64,000 nt of DNA from Streptomyces drozdowiczii (GTDB lineage Bacteria; Actinomycetota; Actinomycetes; Streptomycetales; Streptomycetaceae): NCBI RefSeq assembly GCF_026167665.1, contig NZ_CP098740.1:1612001-1676000 (forward strand), read 5' to 3'. The translations under genes and the position numbers were made by a program. This document shows positions 55,491 through 64,000 of the stretch, one piece after another; positions within the stretch are counted from its first letter, which is position 1; every line of letters begins with the position of its first letter. The notes under the pieces are model-generated. The model ran no database searches. It worked only from the letters and a program-made list of their open reading frames with translations, and was not told the DNA's origin.

Positions 55491-55772
55491 ATGGCTGAGC
55501 GCCGCGTAAACGTCGGTTGGGCCGAGGGCCTGCACGCCCGCCCCGCTTCCATCTTCGTCCGTGCCGCCACGGCCTCCGGCGTCCCCGTCACCATCGCCAA
55601 GGCGGACGGCAACCCGGTGAACGCGGCCTCCATGCTCGCGGTGCTCGGTCTCGGCGCCCAGGGTGGCGAGGAGATCGTGCTCGCGTCCGACGCGGACAAC
55701 GCCGAGGCCGCTCTGGACCGCCTGGCGAAGCTGGTCGCCGAGGGCCTCGAGGAGCTTCCGGAGACCGTCTGA
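55491..55772 (+). CDS. ptsH: HPr phosphocarrier protein of the phosphotransferase system
   Basis: This 93-residue protein is HPr, which passes phosphate from enzyme I to sugar permeases. The active histidine is at position 15 (GLHARPAS) and the serine of the regulatory region is at 47 (NAASMLAVLGLGA). ATG 55491 lies behind GAAGGG. A strong terminator follows, so it is a single-gene unit. Confidence 0.94.
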   Translation: MAERRVNVGWAEGLHARPASIFVRAATASGVPVTIAKADGNPVNAASMLAVLGLGAQGGEEIVLASDADNAEAALDRLAKLVAEGLEELPETV

Positions 55773-55807
55773 ACCCGAGCGGCCGACACCGCCGGAATTC
55801 TTACGGG

Positions 55808-55843
55808 AAAGCCGCGGCCCCCTGCATGGGGCGCCGCGGCTTT
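55808..55843 (+). terminator. Intrinsic terminator after ptsH
   Basis: An 11-base-pair stem (55808-55818 with 55833-55843), extended inside by CCC/GGG, ends in TTTTTCG on the plus strand. It lies 35 bases after the ptsH stop. Confidence 0.92.
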
Positions 55844-55959
55844 TTCGTGCGCGGGCCGAAGCCATGACGGCGCGCACCGAATAGGCGGGCAGCTGGGCGG
55901 GTAACGCCTTTTCCGGTTTTTTTTTACGCGCGCCTTTCTTTATTTGTACGCGCCCTTTG

Positions 55960-56664
55960 TTAATTCCGGCCGCTCGCGGTGTTTACGGCACGTTGCGAAG
56001 CCCTCACACGGCCGGCCCGGGGCACGGTGGCGGGGTGGACGGTGCGGCGGAGCCGGTGCGCGGCGCCGTGGCGTTCGGCGAGCTGCGCGGCCAGGGCCCG
56101 CGCCCGCTCCGCGTCCCCGCGCGCCACGGCGTCCACGAGGGCGCCGTGCTCGGCCCACGCCTCGGCCGGGCGGGCCGGCTGCTCGACCGCGTACATCCAG
56201 GCGATCTTGTGGCGGAGCTGGGTGAGCAGGGCGATGAGGCCGGGGCTGCCGGACGCCTGGGCCAGCGTCTCGTGGAACCAGCCGGCCAGGGAGCGGAGGT
56301 CCTCGCCCTCGCCCCGGCGGGCCCGCTCCTGACCGAGCCTGACCAGGCCGCGCAACACCTTGAGGTGGGCGTCCGTCCGGCGCTGGGCCGCACGGGCGGC
56401 GCTCAGCGGTTCCAGGAGCATGCGGACCTCCAGGAGGTCGGCGGCCTCCTGCTCCGTGGGCTCGGCGACGCAGGCTCCGGCGTGTCTCCGGGTGACGACG
56501 AAGCCCTCCGACTCCAGGGTGCGCAGCGCTTCCCGTACGGGGACGCGGGAAACCCCGTAACGCCGTGCGAGCACCTCCTCGGTGAGCCGGCTGCCGCGTT
56601 CGAAGACACCGGAGACGATGTCGTCACGGATTGCCGTGCATACCGAATGCGCCGGAACACGCAT
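55960..56664 (-). CDS. GntR-family regulator with FCD domain (FadR type)
   Basis: This 234-residue regulator has an N-terminal winged helix (IRDDIVSGVFERGSRLTEEV, then GVSRVPVREALRTLESEG) and a helical FCD ligand domain with metal-binding histidines (FHETLA and HGALVDAV). Such proteins usually repress catabolic genes and bind small organic acids. The start at 56664 (MRVPAHSV) gives the normal length. The unusually AT-rich run at 55910-55960, with a poly-T stretch, lies just beyond its 3' end. Confidence 0.85.
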   Translation of the reverse strand: MRVPAHSVCTAIRDDIVSGVFERGSRLTEEVLARRYGVSRVPVREALRTLESEGFVVTRRHAGACVAEPTEQEAADLLEVRMLLEPLSAARAAQRRTDAHLKVLRGLVRLGQERARRGEGEDLRSLAGWFHETLAQASGSPGLIALLTQLRHKIAWMYAVEQPARPAEAWAEHGALVDAVARGDAERARALAAQLAERHGAAHRLRRTVHPATVPRAGRVRASQRAVNTASGRN

Positions 56665-56823
56665 GTCCGAACCTCCGCCTCAATCCCCGCGAACAGCGGC
56701 CGATCGACACCTCTGCCGTGACTCTATTGCAATGCGCTCGCATTTCCGATGCCGGGCGGGAATTCATGAATATCTTTTGGTCGCGGCCGGGCGGCGGAAG
56801 CTGTGCGGCGGGTACGGGAACGG

Positions 56824-56854
56824 CGAAGGCCCCGGCGGGATGCCGGGGCCTTCG
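56824..56854 (-). terminator. Terminator after the M23 peptidase gene
   Basis: A perfect 13-base-pair stem (56824-56836 with 56842-56854) has a five-base loop and lies 20 bases downstream of the M23 stop on the minus strand. Confidence 0.85.
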
Positions 56855-56873
56855 GTGGGGAGCCTGTGGCCGG

Positions 56874-57713
56874 TCAGACGTTGACGCCGTGGGCGCGCAG
56901 ATAGGCGACCGGGTCCATGTCGGAACCGTAGGAGGGCGTGGTGCGCGCCTCGAAGTGGAGGTGCGGACCGGTGGAGTTGCCGGTCGAGCCGGAGAGCCCG
57001 ATCTGCCGGCCGGCCGCGACGCTCTGGCCGACGGAGACGCCGATCGAGGAGAGGTGGCCGTACTGGGTGTACGTGCCGTCCGTCATCCGGAGCACGATGT
57101 TGTTGCCGTACGCCCCGCCCCAGCCGGCCTCCACGACCGTGCCGGCGCCGACGGCGACGACGGAGCTGCCGGACGCGGCGTGGAAGTCGATGCCGGAGTG
57201 GCTGCCGGAGGACCAGAGCGAGCCGCTGGACTTGTAGCCGGTCGTCACGTACGAGCCGGCGACGGGCAGCTGGTAGGACGAGCCCAGCGCGGTGCGGGCG
57301 GTGGAGCGGCCGGCGCGGGCGGACGCCTCGCGGGCGGCCCTGGCCTTCGCCTTCGCCGCCTCCTTGGCCTTGGCGGCCTTCTCGGCGGCCTTCTTCTTCG
57401 CGGCCTCGGCCTTCTTCTTGGCCGCTGCCTTCGCCTTGGCCGCCGCCTTCTTCTCGGCGGCTTCGGCCTGGTGCTGCTGCGCCGCGGCCTGGGCGTCGAT
57501 CCGGTCGGCGAGGGTGTTCTCGATGGCGAGGAGCTGGGAGAGGCCGGTCTCGGTGGCGGCGGGGGCCGTCCCGGTGTCGGCGGCGAGGGCCGGGGAGGCC
57601 AGGGAGCCGATGACGCCTCCGGCGGCGAGCGTCGCGACGCCGACGGCCTTGGCGCCGGCGCGCGTCAGGCGGCTCGGGGCACGGTGCTTCCCGGTGGCAC
57701 GGGTGAACGCCAT
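56874..57713 (-). CDS. Secreted M23-family peptidoglycan endopeptidase
   Basis: This 279-residue protein has a signal peptide (GVATLAAGGVIGSLASPALA near residues 25-44), an Ala/Lys/Glu-rich coiled-coil stalk near 75-125, and a C-terminal M23 LytM domain with zinc ligands HSGIDF and HLHFEA. It probably cuts peptide cross-links in the cell wall during growth or spore germination. A c-di-AMP riboswitch lies in its leader, so its level should follow the c-di-AMP pool. A terminator follows the gene. Confidence 0.9.
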   Translation of the reverse strand: MAFTRATGKHRAPSRLTRAGAKAVGVATLAAGGVIGSLASPALAADTGTAPAATETGLSQLLAIENTLADRIDAQAAAQQHQAEAAEKKAAAKAKAAAKKKAEAAKKKAAEKAAKAKEAAKAKARAAREASARAGRSTARTALGSSYQLPVAGSYVTTGYKSSGSLWSSGSHSGIDFHAASGSSVVAVGAGTVVEAGWGGAYGNNIVLRMTDGTYTQYGHLSSIGVSVGQSVAAGRQIGLSGSTGNSTGPHLHFEARTTPSYGSDMDPVAYLRAHGVNV

Positions 57714-57784
57714 GGGGTGGCTGGTCCTTTCCTTCCTTCTCGCCTACCGGGTCAGCAGGGGGCGCCCCCTGGCCCTTGAGGCCG

Positions 57785-57960
57785 GGGAGGGTTCGGAGCA
57801 GGAAGGTCTCCTACGGACGCCCGGCCCCTGACGGAGCACCGGCATCCGATTCACCCCAGGGACTGTGGGTCCCCGGCTCCCCGGGCTCGCGCCTGACGGG
57901 GGCTCGGCGATGGCTGCCCGGTACGCCACGGATGCGCGTACGAGTGGCGGACAGCGGACC
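57785..57960 (-). promoter_or_regulatory. c-di-AMP (ydaO/yuaA type) riboswitch before the M23 gene
   Basis: The minus-strand leader contains the conserved blocks of the ydaO class: GGGGACCCAC and TGGGGTGAATC (57848-57874), then GGAGACCTTCCTGCTCCG (57791-57811) close to the end. The gap to the ATG is about 70 bases, and in Streptomyces this class usually precedes cell-wall hydrolase genes. High c-di-AMP is expected to turn expression down. Exact borders are approximate because I cannot run a covariance model here. Confidence 0.8.
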
Positions 57961-58083
57961 CGACGCTAAGCGGAGGGACTTCCCGCCACCAAACGGACAC
58001 CGGCCTTTGTAGCGCATCCCACAGGGCGGATCGACCTCTTTATGCCCACAGGGTGCGGAAGCGAAGAAAAGGGATGAATCGCG

Positions 58084-58123
58084 CGGGGAGGGTCCGGCGC
58101 GGCCGTGCGCCGGACCCTCCCCG
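58084..58123 (-). terminator. Terminator after the M16 peptidase operon
   Basis: A perfect 17-base-pair stem (58084-58100 with 58107-58123) has a six-base loop, 28 bases after the M16 stop on the minus strand. The nearby 57961-58083 holds the promoter of the M23 leader; a TTAGCG near 57966 could be its -10. Confidence 0.88.
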
Positions 58124-58150
58124 TTGCCCGTTCAACGGGCGGGCGCCGGG

Positions 58151-59563
58151 TCAGCCCGTGACGACCGACACCTCTCCGATGCCGAGTGCCCTGACCGGCT
58201 CCTCGATGCGCGAGGCGTCCCCGACCAGGACCGTGACCAGCCGGTCCACCGGGAAGGCGTTGACCACGGCCGCGGTCGCCTCGACGGTGCCGGTCTCGGC
58301 GAGGCGGGCGTACAGCGTCGCCTGGTAGTCGTCCGGGAGGTGCTGCTCGACCTGGTCCGCGAGGGTGCTCGCCACGGAGGCCGCCGTCTCGAACTTCAGG
58401 GGCGCGACGCCCACGAGGTTCTGCACGGCCGTCTCGCGCTCGGCGTCCGTCAGACCCTCGGCGGCCAGCGTCCGCAGGACCTTCCACAGGTCGTCCAGCG
58501 CCGGTCCGGTGGACTCGGTGTCCACGGAACCGCTGATGGCGAGCATCGCGGCGCCCGTCGCACCCGAGACGGAGTCGGCGGCGCCGGAGCGGAGCACCTG
58601 CGCGAAGGCCCGCACGCCGTAGGTGTAGCCCTTCTCCTCGCGCAGCACCCGGTCGAGCCGGGAGGTCAGCGTGCCGCCCAGGCAGTAGGTGCCGAGGACC
58701 TGGGCGGGCCACACGCTGTCGTGGCGGTCGGCGCCGATGCGGCCGATCAGCAGCTGCGTCTGCACCGCGCCGGGACGGTCCACGATGATCACCCGGCCGG
58801 TGTCGTCGGCCGTGATCGGCGGAACGGGACGCGGTTCGGCGGTGTTCCCGGACCAGTCGCCGAGGGTTTCGGCGAGCAGCGCGTCCAGGTCGATGCCGGT
58901 GAGGTCGCCGACGACCACGGCGGTCGCGGTGGAGGGGCGGATGTGCGCGTCGTAGAAGGCGCGCACGGCCGCGGCGTCGATCCGCTCGATGGTCTCCTCG
59001 GTACCCAGGCGCGGGCGCGACATGCGGGCCGTGGCCGGGAACAGCTCCTTGGAGAGCTGCTTGGCCGCGCGGCGGGCCGGGTTGGCCTGCTCGTGCGGAA
59101 TCTCGTCCAGCCGGTTGCGCACCAGGCGCTCGATCTCGCTGTCGGCGAAGGCCGGCGCCCGCAGCGCCTCGGCGACCAGGCCGAGCGCCTTGGCCAGGCG
59201 CGATGCCGGCACCTCCAGGGAGACCCGGACGCCGGGGTGGTCGGCGTGGGCGTCGAGGGTGGCGCCGCACCGCTCCAGCTCGGCGGCGAACTCCTCGGCG
59301 CTCTGCTTGTCGGTGCCCTCGGACAGGGCGCGCGACATGATCGTGGCCACGCCGTCCAGACCCTCGGGCTCGGCGTCCAGGGGGGCGGCGAGGAAGATCT
59401 CGACGGCGACGACCTGCTGGCCGGGGCGGTGGCAGCGCAGGACCGTGAGGCCGTTGGGCAGGGAGCCGCGCTCGGGCGCGGGGAAGGCCCAGGGCCGGGC
59501 CACGCCGGGAGCGGGCTGGGGGTGGAACTGCATCGAAACTTCAGTCGCGGCAGCGTCGGTCAC
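58151..59563 (-). CDS. M16-family peptidase-like subunit without the zinc motif
   Basis: This 470-residue protein has the M16 (pitrilysin/processing peptidase) fold but lacks the HxxEH zinc motif at its N-terminus, where SRALSEGTDKQSAEE stands instead. It keeps the C-terminal substrate-binding motif with EEKGYTYGVRAF. In two-subunit M16 enzymes this is the non-catalytic partner. Its GTG start overlaps the stop of the catalytic gene in a GTGA junction, so the two are made together. Confidence 0.87.
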   Translation of the reverse strand: MTDAAATEVSMQFHPQPAPGVARPWAFPAPERGSLPNGLTVLRCHRPGQQVVAVEIFLAAPLDAEPEGLDGVATIMSRALSEGTDKQSAEEFAAELERCGATLDAHADHPGVRVSLEVPASRLAKALGLVAEALRAPAFADSEIERLVRNRLDEIPHEQANPARRAAKQLSKELFPATARMSRPRLGTEETIERIDAAAVRAFYDAHIRPSTATAVVVGDLTGIDLDALLAETLGDWSGNTAEPRPVPPITADDTGRVIIVDRPGAVQTQLLIGRIGADRHDSVWPAQVLGTYCLGGTLTSRLDRVLREEKGYTYGVRAFAQVLRSGAADSVSGATGAAMLAISGSVDTESTGPALDDLWKVLRTLAAEGLTDAERETAVQNLVGVAPLKFETAASVASTLADQVEQHLPDDYQATLYARLAETGTVEATAAVVNAFPVDRLVTVLVGDASRIEEPVRALGIGEVSVVTG

Positions 59564-60930
59564 TGGTCCGCCCCTTCGTGCGCGTCGGTGTCGGTGGCGG
59601 CTTCGGCCTCTTCGTCGGCCTCGGCGGGCTCGACCGGTTCGTAGACCAGGACCGCCCGGTTGTCGGGCCGCAACTGCGCCTGCGCGGCGGCCTTGACCTC
59701 CTCGGCCGTGACGTCGAGCACCCGGTCCACGGCGGACAGCGCGAGCTGCGGGTCGCCGAACAGCACGGCATACCGGCACAGTTCGTCGGCGCGGCCCGCG
59801 ACCGTGCCGAGGCGGTCCAGCCATTCGCGCTCCAACTGGGCCTGGGCGCGCTCCATCTCCTCGGCCGTCGGGCCCTCCTCGGCGAACCGGGCCAGCTCCT
59901 CGTCGACGGCGGCCTCGATCTCCGCCACCTCGACGCCGCCGGACGTCTTGACGTCCAGCCAGCCCAGGGAGGGCGCACCGGCGAGCCGGAGCAGCCCGAA
60001 TCCGGCGGCCACGGCCGTACGGTCGCGCCGGACCAGGCGGTTGTGCAGCCGGGAGGACTCGCCGCCGCCGAGCACGGTCAGGGCGAGGTCCGCGGCGTCG
60101 CACTCGCGGGTGCCGTCGTGGGGCAGCCGGTAGGCGGCCATCAGGGCGCGCGCCGGCACCTCCTCGCGTACCTCCTCGCGCAGCTGGCCGCCCATGATCG
60201 TGGGCAGCGAGCCGTCGCGCGGCGGCTGCTTGCCGTCGTGGGAGGGGATGGAGCCAAAGTACTTCTCGATCCAGGCGAGGGTCTGCTCGGGGTCGATGTC
60301 GCCGACGACCGACAGCACCGCGTTGTTGGGCGCGTAGTACGTGCGGAAGAAGGCGCGGGCGTCCTCCAGGGTCGCCGCGTCCAGGTCGGCCATGGAGCCG
60401 ATCGGGGTGTGGTGGTACGGGTGGCCCTCGGGGTAGGCCAGCGCGGTCAGCCGCTCGAAGGCGGTGCCGTACGGGACGTTGTCGTAGCGCTGGCGGCGCT
60501 CGTTCTTGACGACGTCGCGCTGGTTCTCCATGGACTCCTCGTCGAGCGCGGCGAGCAGCGAGCCCATCCGGTCGGCTTCGAGCCACAGGGCCAGCTCCAG
60601 CTGGTGCGTGGGCATGGTCTCGAAGTAGTTGGTCCGCTCGAAACTGGTGGTGCCGTTGAGCGAGCCGCCGGCGCCCTGCACCAGCTCGAAGTGTCCGTTC
60701 CCCTTGACCTGGCCGGAGCCCTGGAACATCAGGTGCTCGAAGAGGTGGGCCAGGCCCGTACGGCCCTTGACCTCGTGGCGCGAGCCGACGTCGTACCAGA
60801 GGCACACCGCCGCGACCGGGGTCAGATGGTCCTCGGAGAGCACCACGCGCAGGCCGTTGGCCAGACGGTGCTCGGTCGCTGTCAAGCCGCCGGAGCCGGC
60901 CTGGGCTGTGGCCGTGTGACCCATGGGCAT
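59560..60930 (-). CDS. M16-family zinc peptidase, catalytic subunit
   Basis: This 456-residue protein carries the inverted zinc motif HLFEH at residues 62-66 and the downstream glutamate in SMENQRDVVKNERR, as in mitochondrial processing peptidase beta. No signal peptide is visible. ATG 60930 fits AGGGA best; an ATG two codons later is possible. With the gene after it, it forms a heterodimer that probably degrades short peptides. The acidic tail is low complexity. Confidence 0.88.
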   Translation of the reverse strand: MPMGHTATAQAGSGGLTATEHRLANGLRVVLSEDHLTPVAAVCLWYDVGSRHEVKGRTGLAHLFEHLMFQGSGQVKGNGHFELVQGAGGSLNGTTSFERTNYFETMPTHQLELALWLEADRMGSLLAALDEESMENQRDVVKNERRQRYDNVPYGTAFERLTALAYPEGHPYHHTPIGSMADLDAATLEDARAFFRTYYAPNNAVLSVVGDIDPEQTLAWIEKYFGSIPSHDGKQPPRDGSLPTIMGGQLREEVREEVPARALMAAYRLPHDGTRECDAADLALTVLGGGESSRLHNRLVRRDRTAVAAGFGLLRLAGAPSLGWLDVKTSGGVEVAEIEAAVDEELARFAEEGPTAEEMERAQAQLEREWLDRLGTVAGRADELCRYAVLFGDPQLALSAVDRVLDVTAEEVKAAAQAQLRPDNRAVLVYEPVEPAEADEEAEAATDTDAHEGADQ

Positions 60931-61241
60931 GTACGTCCCTTCGATCGCGCTACTGGATGTCCATATGAAGAAGCCGCTGCGGGAGGCTGCTTCGAAAGGT
61001 TGCTTCGAGACACCCGCCACTGTATGCAAGCGAACCGGCACCTGCCGAAGTTCCCGTGCGGCGAAGCTGCGAGCGAAATTCCCCGGAAGGTGGTCCTCCG
61101 CCACCTCGGGACGGTCGGCGCGGGCCCTTCGGGACGGGTCGAGGTCGGGGTTGTCAGTGCGGCGGTCCACAATGGACCGCGTCAGAACCTGAGGGAACCT
61201 GAGGTTGCCCGCTCGAAATCCGTGAAGGAGTCGCAGCAGCG
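60931..61241. other. Divergent promoter region of M16 operon and parC
   Basis: These 311 bases contain no gene. They carry the promoters of the M16 operon and of parC; the ribosome binding site GAAGGAG of parC near 61223 is clear. Confidence 0.55.
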
Positions 61242-63692
61242 ATGGCCCGCCGCAGCACGAAGACCCCGCCGCCGGTCGACTTCGAGGAGAAGATCCTCGA
61301 CATCGACGTCGTCGACGAAATGCAGGGCTCCTTCCTCGAGTACGCGTACTCGGTGATCTACTCCCGGGCCCTCCCGGACGCCCGTGACGGCATGAAGCCG
61401 GTGCACCGCCGCATCGTCTACCAGATGAACGAGATGGGCCTGCGCCCGGACCGCGGCTTCGTGAAGTGCGCCCGCGTCGTCGGCGAGGTCATGGGCAAGC
61501 TGCACCCGCACGGCGACGCGTCGATCTACGACGCGCTGGTGCGCATGGCCCAGCCGTTCTCCATGCGCCTCCCCCTCGTCGACGGACACGGGAACTTCGG
61601 CTCCCTGGGCAACGACGACCCGCCGGCCGCCATGCGGTACACCGAGTGCCGGATGGCCGACGCGACCTCGCTGATGACGGAGTCGATCGACGAGGAGACG
61701 GTCGCCTTCCAGTCGAACTACGACGGTCAGGAGCAGGAGCCGGTCGTCCTCCCGGCGGCCTACCCCAACCTCCTGGTCAACGGCACGACCGGGATCGCGG
61801 TCGGCATGGCCACCAACATGCCGCCGCACAATCTGGGCGAGGTCATCGCCGCGGCCCGGCATCTGATCAAGCATCCGGGCGCGGACCTGGAGACGCTGAT
61901 GCGGTACGTCCCCGGTCCCGACCTGCCGACGGGCGGGCGGATCGTGGGCCTCGGCGGCATCAAGGACGCCTACGCCAACGGCCGGGGCTCGTTCAAGATC
62001 CGTGCCACGGTGGCCGTGGAGAACGTCACGCCGCGCCGCAAGGGCCTCGTCGTCACCGAACTGCCCTTCACCGTCGGGCCCGAGAAGGTCATCTCCAAGA
62101 TCAAGGACCTGGTCTCGGCGAAGAAGCTCCAGGGCATCGCCGACGTCAAGGACCTCACGGACCGCTCGCACGGCCTGCGCCTGGTCATCGAGATCAAGAA
62201 CGGCTTCGTGCCGGAGGCGGTGCTGGAGCAGCTCTACAAGCTGACGCCGATGGAGGAGTCCTTCGGCATCAACAACGTGGCCCTGGTCGACGGCCAGCCG
62301 CTCACGCTGGGGCTGAAGGAGCTGCTGGAGGTCTATCTCGACCACCGCTTCGACGTGGTGCGCCGGCGCAGCGAGTTCCGCCGGACCAAGCGCCGCAACC
62401 GGCTGCACCTGGTCGAGGGCCTGCTCGTCGCGCTGGTGGACATCGACGAGGTCATCCGGCTCATCCGGTCCAGCGACAATTCGGCGCAGGCGAAGGAGCG
62501 GCTCATGGAGCGCTTCTCGCTGAGCGAGATCCAGACGCAGTACATCCTGGACACGCCGCTGCGCCGGCTCACCCGGTTCGACCGCATCGAGCTGGAGAGC
62601 GAGCGGGACCGGCTCGACGCCGAGATCGCCGAGCTGACGTCGATCCTGGAATCGGATACCGAACTCCGCAAGCTGGTCTCCGCGGAACTGGCCGCGGTCG
62701 CGAAGAAGTTCGGCACGTCCCGGCGCACGGTGCTGCTGGAGTCGGCCGGTTCGCAGGTCGCGTCGGTGCCGCTGGAGGTGGCGGACGACCCGTGCCGGGT
62801 GCTGCTGTCCTCGACGGGCCTGCTGGCGCGTACGGCCAACGACGAGCCGATCGTCGTCGGTGAGGGCGCCAAGCGCTCCAAGCACGATGTGATCGTCTCG
62901 GCGGTGGCGGCGACGGCTCGCGGTGACGTCGGGGTGGTGACGTCCAGCGGGCGGCTGCTGCGGCTCCCGGTGATCGATCTCCCCCAGCTGCCGGACACGC
63001 ACGCGGCGCCCAATCTGTCGGGCGGGGCGACGGTCGACGAGTTCCTCACGCTGGAGGCGGACGAGGAGGTCGTCTGCCTCACCACGCTCGACGAGTCGTC
63101 ACCGGGTCTGGCCATCGGCACGCTTCAGGGCGTCGTCAAGCGCGTGGTGCCCGACTACCCGGCCAACAAGGACGAGCTGGAGGTCATCACCCTCAAGGAC
63201 GGTGACCGGATCGTCGGTGCGATGGAGCTGCGTACGGGCGAGGAGGACCTGGTCTTCATCACCTCGGACGCCCAGCTCCTGCGCTACCCGGCCGCGCAGG
63301 TCCGCCCGCAGGGGCGGCCGGCCGGCGGTATGGCGGGCGTCAAGCTGGGGGCGGGGGCCAGGGTGCTCTCGTTCGCGGCGGTGGACCCGGCTGTGGACGC
63401 GGCGGTGTTCACGGTCGCCGGTTCGCACGGCACGCTGGACGACTCGGTCCTGACCTGCAAGCTCACCCCGTTCGACCAGTATCCGCGCAAGGGCCGGGCG
63501 ACCGGTGGGGTGCGCTGCCAGCGGTTCCTGAAGGGCGAGGACGTGCTGGTGTTCGCCTGGGCGGGCGCGCTGCCGGCCAGGGCGGCGCAGAAGAACGGCG
63601 CTCCGGCCTTGCTGCCCGAGCCCGACCCGCGGCGCGACGGTTCGGGGACGCCGCTGGAGAGCCCGGTCGCGGTGATCGCCGGCCCGGCGTAG
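61242..63692 (+). CDS. parC: DNA topoisomerase IV subunit A (GyrA/ParC family)
   Basis: This 816-residue protein has the breakage-reunion domain of type IIA topoisomerases, with the catalytic tyrosine at 133 (AAMRYTEC) and the quinolone-region sequence [20 protein letters not shown] near 85-104. The C-terminal beta-pinwheel follows from about residue 520, where a GyrA-box is not clear, so it fits ParC better than GyrA. It should decatenate daughter chromosomes together with ParE encoded elsewhere. ATG 61242 is behind GAAGGAG. Confidence 0.88.
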   Translation: MARRSTKTPPPVDFEEKILDIDVVDEMQGSFLEYAYSVIYSRALPDARDGMKPVHRRIVYQMNEMGLRPDRGFVKCARVVGEVMGKLHPHGDASIYDALVRMAQPFSMRLPLVDGHGNFGSLGNDDPPAAMRYTECRMADATSLMTESIDEETVAFQSNYDGQEQEPVVLPAAYPNLLVNGTTGIAVGMATNMPPHNLGEVIAAARHLIKHPGADLETLMRYVPGPDLPTGGRIVGLGGIKDAYANGRGSFKIRATVAVENVTPRRKGLVVTELPFTVGPEKVISKIKDLVSAKKLQGIADVKDLTDRSHGLRLVIEIKNGFVPEAVLEQLYKLTPMEESFGINNVALVDGQPLTLGLKELLEVYLDHRFDVVRRRSEFRRTKRRNRLHLVEGLLVALVDIDEVIRLIRSSDNSAQAKERLMERFSLSEIQTQYILDTPLRRLTRFDRIELESERDRLDAEIAELTSILESDTELRKLVSAELAAVAKKFGTSRRTVLLESAGSQVASVPLEVADDPCRVLLSSTGLLARTANDEPIVVGEGAKRSKHDVIVSAVAATARGDVGVVTSSGRLLRLPVIDLPQLPDTHAAPNLSGGATVDEFLTLEADEEVVCLTTLDESSPGLAIGTLQGVVKRVVPDYPANKDELEVITLKDGDRIVGAMELRTGEEDLVFITSDAQLLRYPAAQVRPQGRPAGGMAGVKLGAGARVLSFAAVDPAVDAAVFTVAGSHGTLDDSVLTCKLTPFDQYPRKGRATGGVRCQRFLKGEDVLVFAWAGALPARAAQKNGAPALLPEPDPRRDGSGTPLESPVAVIAGPA

Positions 63693-63718
63693 GCCGTCCG
63701 GCCCGGCGGCGGGGCGTG

Positions 63719-64000
63719 CTACGCGTCGTCGTCGCCGGGCTGTTGCACGTAACGCAGGACGCCCCACATGGCCCGCTCGTGTGCGGCGTCCTGCCGCGTT
63801 TCCCCGGCCGGGTCCTCCGTAACCCCGCAGCGCTCCAGTTCCTCGCGCAGGGCCGGTGCGTCGATGCCTGAGCCGATCAGGACGAGTTGGGTCCGCTTCG
63901 GTTCGCCGCGCGTCCAGGGCCTGGGGGTGAACCGCAGGAACCTGCCGACGGCGTGCACCCCGTAGACGTTGCCGGGGTCACCCGCGCCGAAATCGACGTA
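63719..64000 (-). CDS. CobW-family GTPase/metallochaperone, C-terminal part
   Basis: Only the last 93 codons are in the window; the gene starts to the right. The visible part matches the CobW C-terminal domain (VGRFLRFTPRPWTRGEPKRT, TQLVLIGSGIDAPALREEL). Such proteins use GTP to load metals, often zinc or cobalt, into target proteins. The tail ends in acidic residues. The frame is open to the window edge. It converges with parC. Confidence 0.8.
   Translation of the reverse strand, partial: YVDFGAGDPGNVYGVHAVGRFLRFTPRPWTRGEPKRTQLVLIGSGIDAPALREELERCGVTEDPAGETRQDAAHERAMWGVLRYVQQPGDDDA

Overview
The window is high-GC actinobacterial DNA and almost certainly comes from a Streptomyces chromosome. 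Coding is dense, third codon positions are mostly G or C, and GTG starts are common. The gene neighbourhood is also typical: sepH, a CutR/CutS two-component pair, an actinobacterial ferrochelatase with C-terminal cysteines, DUF4193, DUF3710, DUF3159 and DUF5998 genes, and a parC-like topoisomerase gene.

Region 1 (1 to about 18,500) is an accessory defence island. It opens with the end of a cysteine desulfurase gene (sspA), then sspB (DUF4007), sspC (a 1,201-residue P-loop ATPase) and sspD (a PP-loop ATP pyrophosphatase). This is the set that places single-stranded phosphorothioate marks on DNA, and it closes with a strong hairpin terminator. A second, different PP-loop protein with its own start follows. 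From 7,377 to about 9,890 lies a decay zone with three broken genes: a SAM methyltransferase remnant, a C5 cytosine DNA methyltransferase remnant and a DnaB-N-like remnant. An intact candidate PD-(D/E)XK nuclease gene (9,957-11,510) converges on a minus-strand operon of tightly coupled genes: a possible 95-residue ORF, a PLD-DEAD/DEAH helicase, a 73-residue protein, a DndD/SMC-like ATPase and a 135-residue protein. I read this operon as the best candidate for the restriction (effector) arm of the Ssp system. A DUF5655 protein with a second nuclease-like motif ends the island, followed by an unusual array of short repeats.

Region 2 (18,777 to 64,000) is chromosomal core. It begins with a TRAM-type RNA methyltransferase, an APC-family permease and two TrkA-type regulatory subunits. 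Next come DUF3159 and OB-fold genes, then a full high-affinity potassium system: kdpE, kdpD, an orphan ABC ATPase, and kdpC, kdpB, kdpA and kdpF behind a 27-residue membrane peptide. DUF3710, dut, a thioesterase, DUF3093, DUF4193, cutS/cutR, an inositol monophosphatase-family gene, ferrochelatase, a sugar-lactone oxidase, sepH, a sulfurtransferase, a VOC protein, a MerR regulator, thymidine kinase, a phosphodiesterase, a GNAT/acyl-CoA-synthetase fusion, ptsH, a GntR regulator, an M23 peptidase behind a c-di-AMP (ydaO-type) riboswitch, a pair of M16 peptidases, parC and the end of a CobW-type gene complete it. The Trk, Kdp and c-di-AMP elements together suggest a strong potassium and turgor theme.

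Five conserved core genes between 32.1 and 39.6 kb (kdpB, kdpA, a DUF3710 gene, an unnamed gene, cutS) each need exactly one extra base, usually in a G/C run, to be read through. This looks more like base-calling error than five separate mutations, but it has to be resolved before any of them is called a pseudogene. The breaks in the island's decay zone go in both directions and look like real decay.
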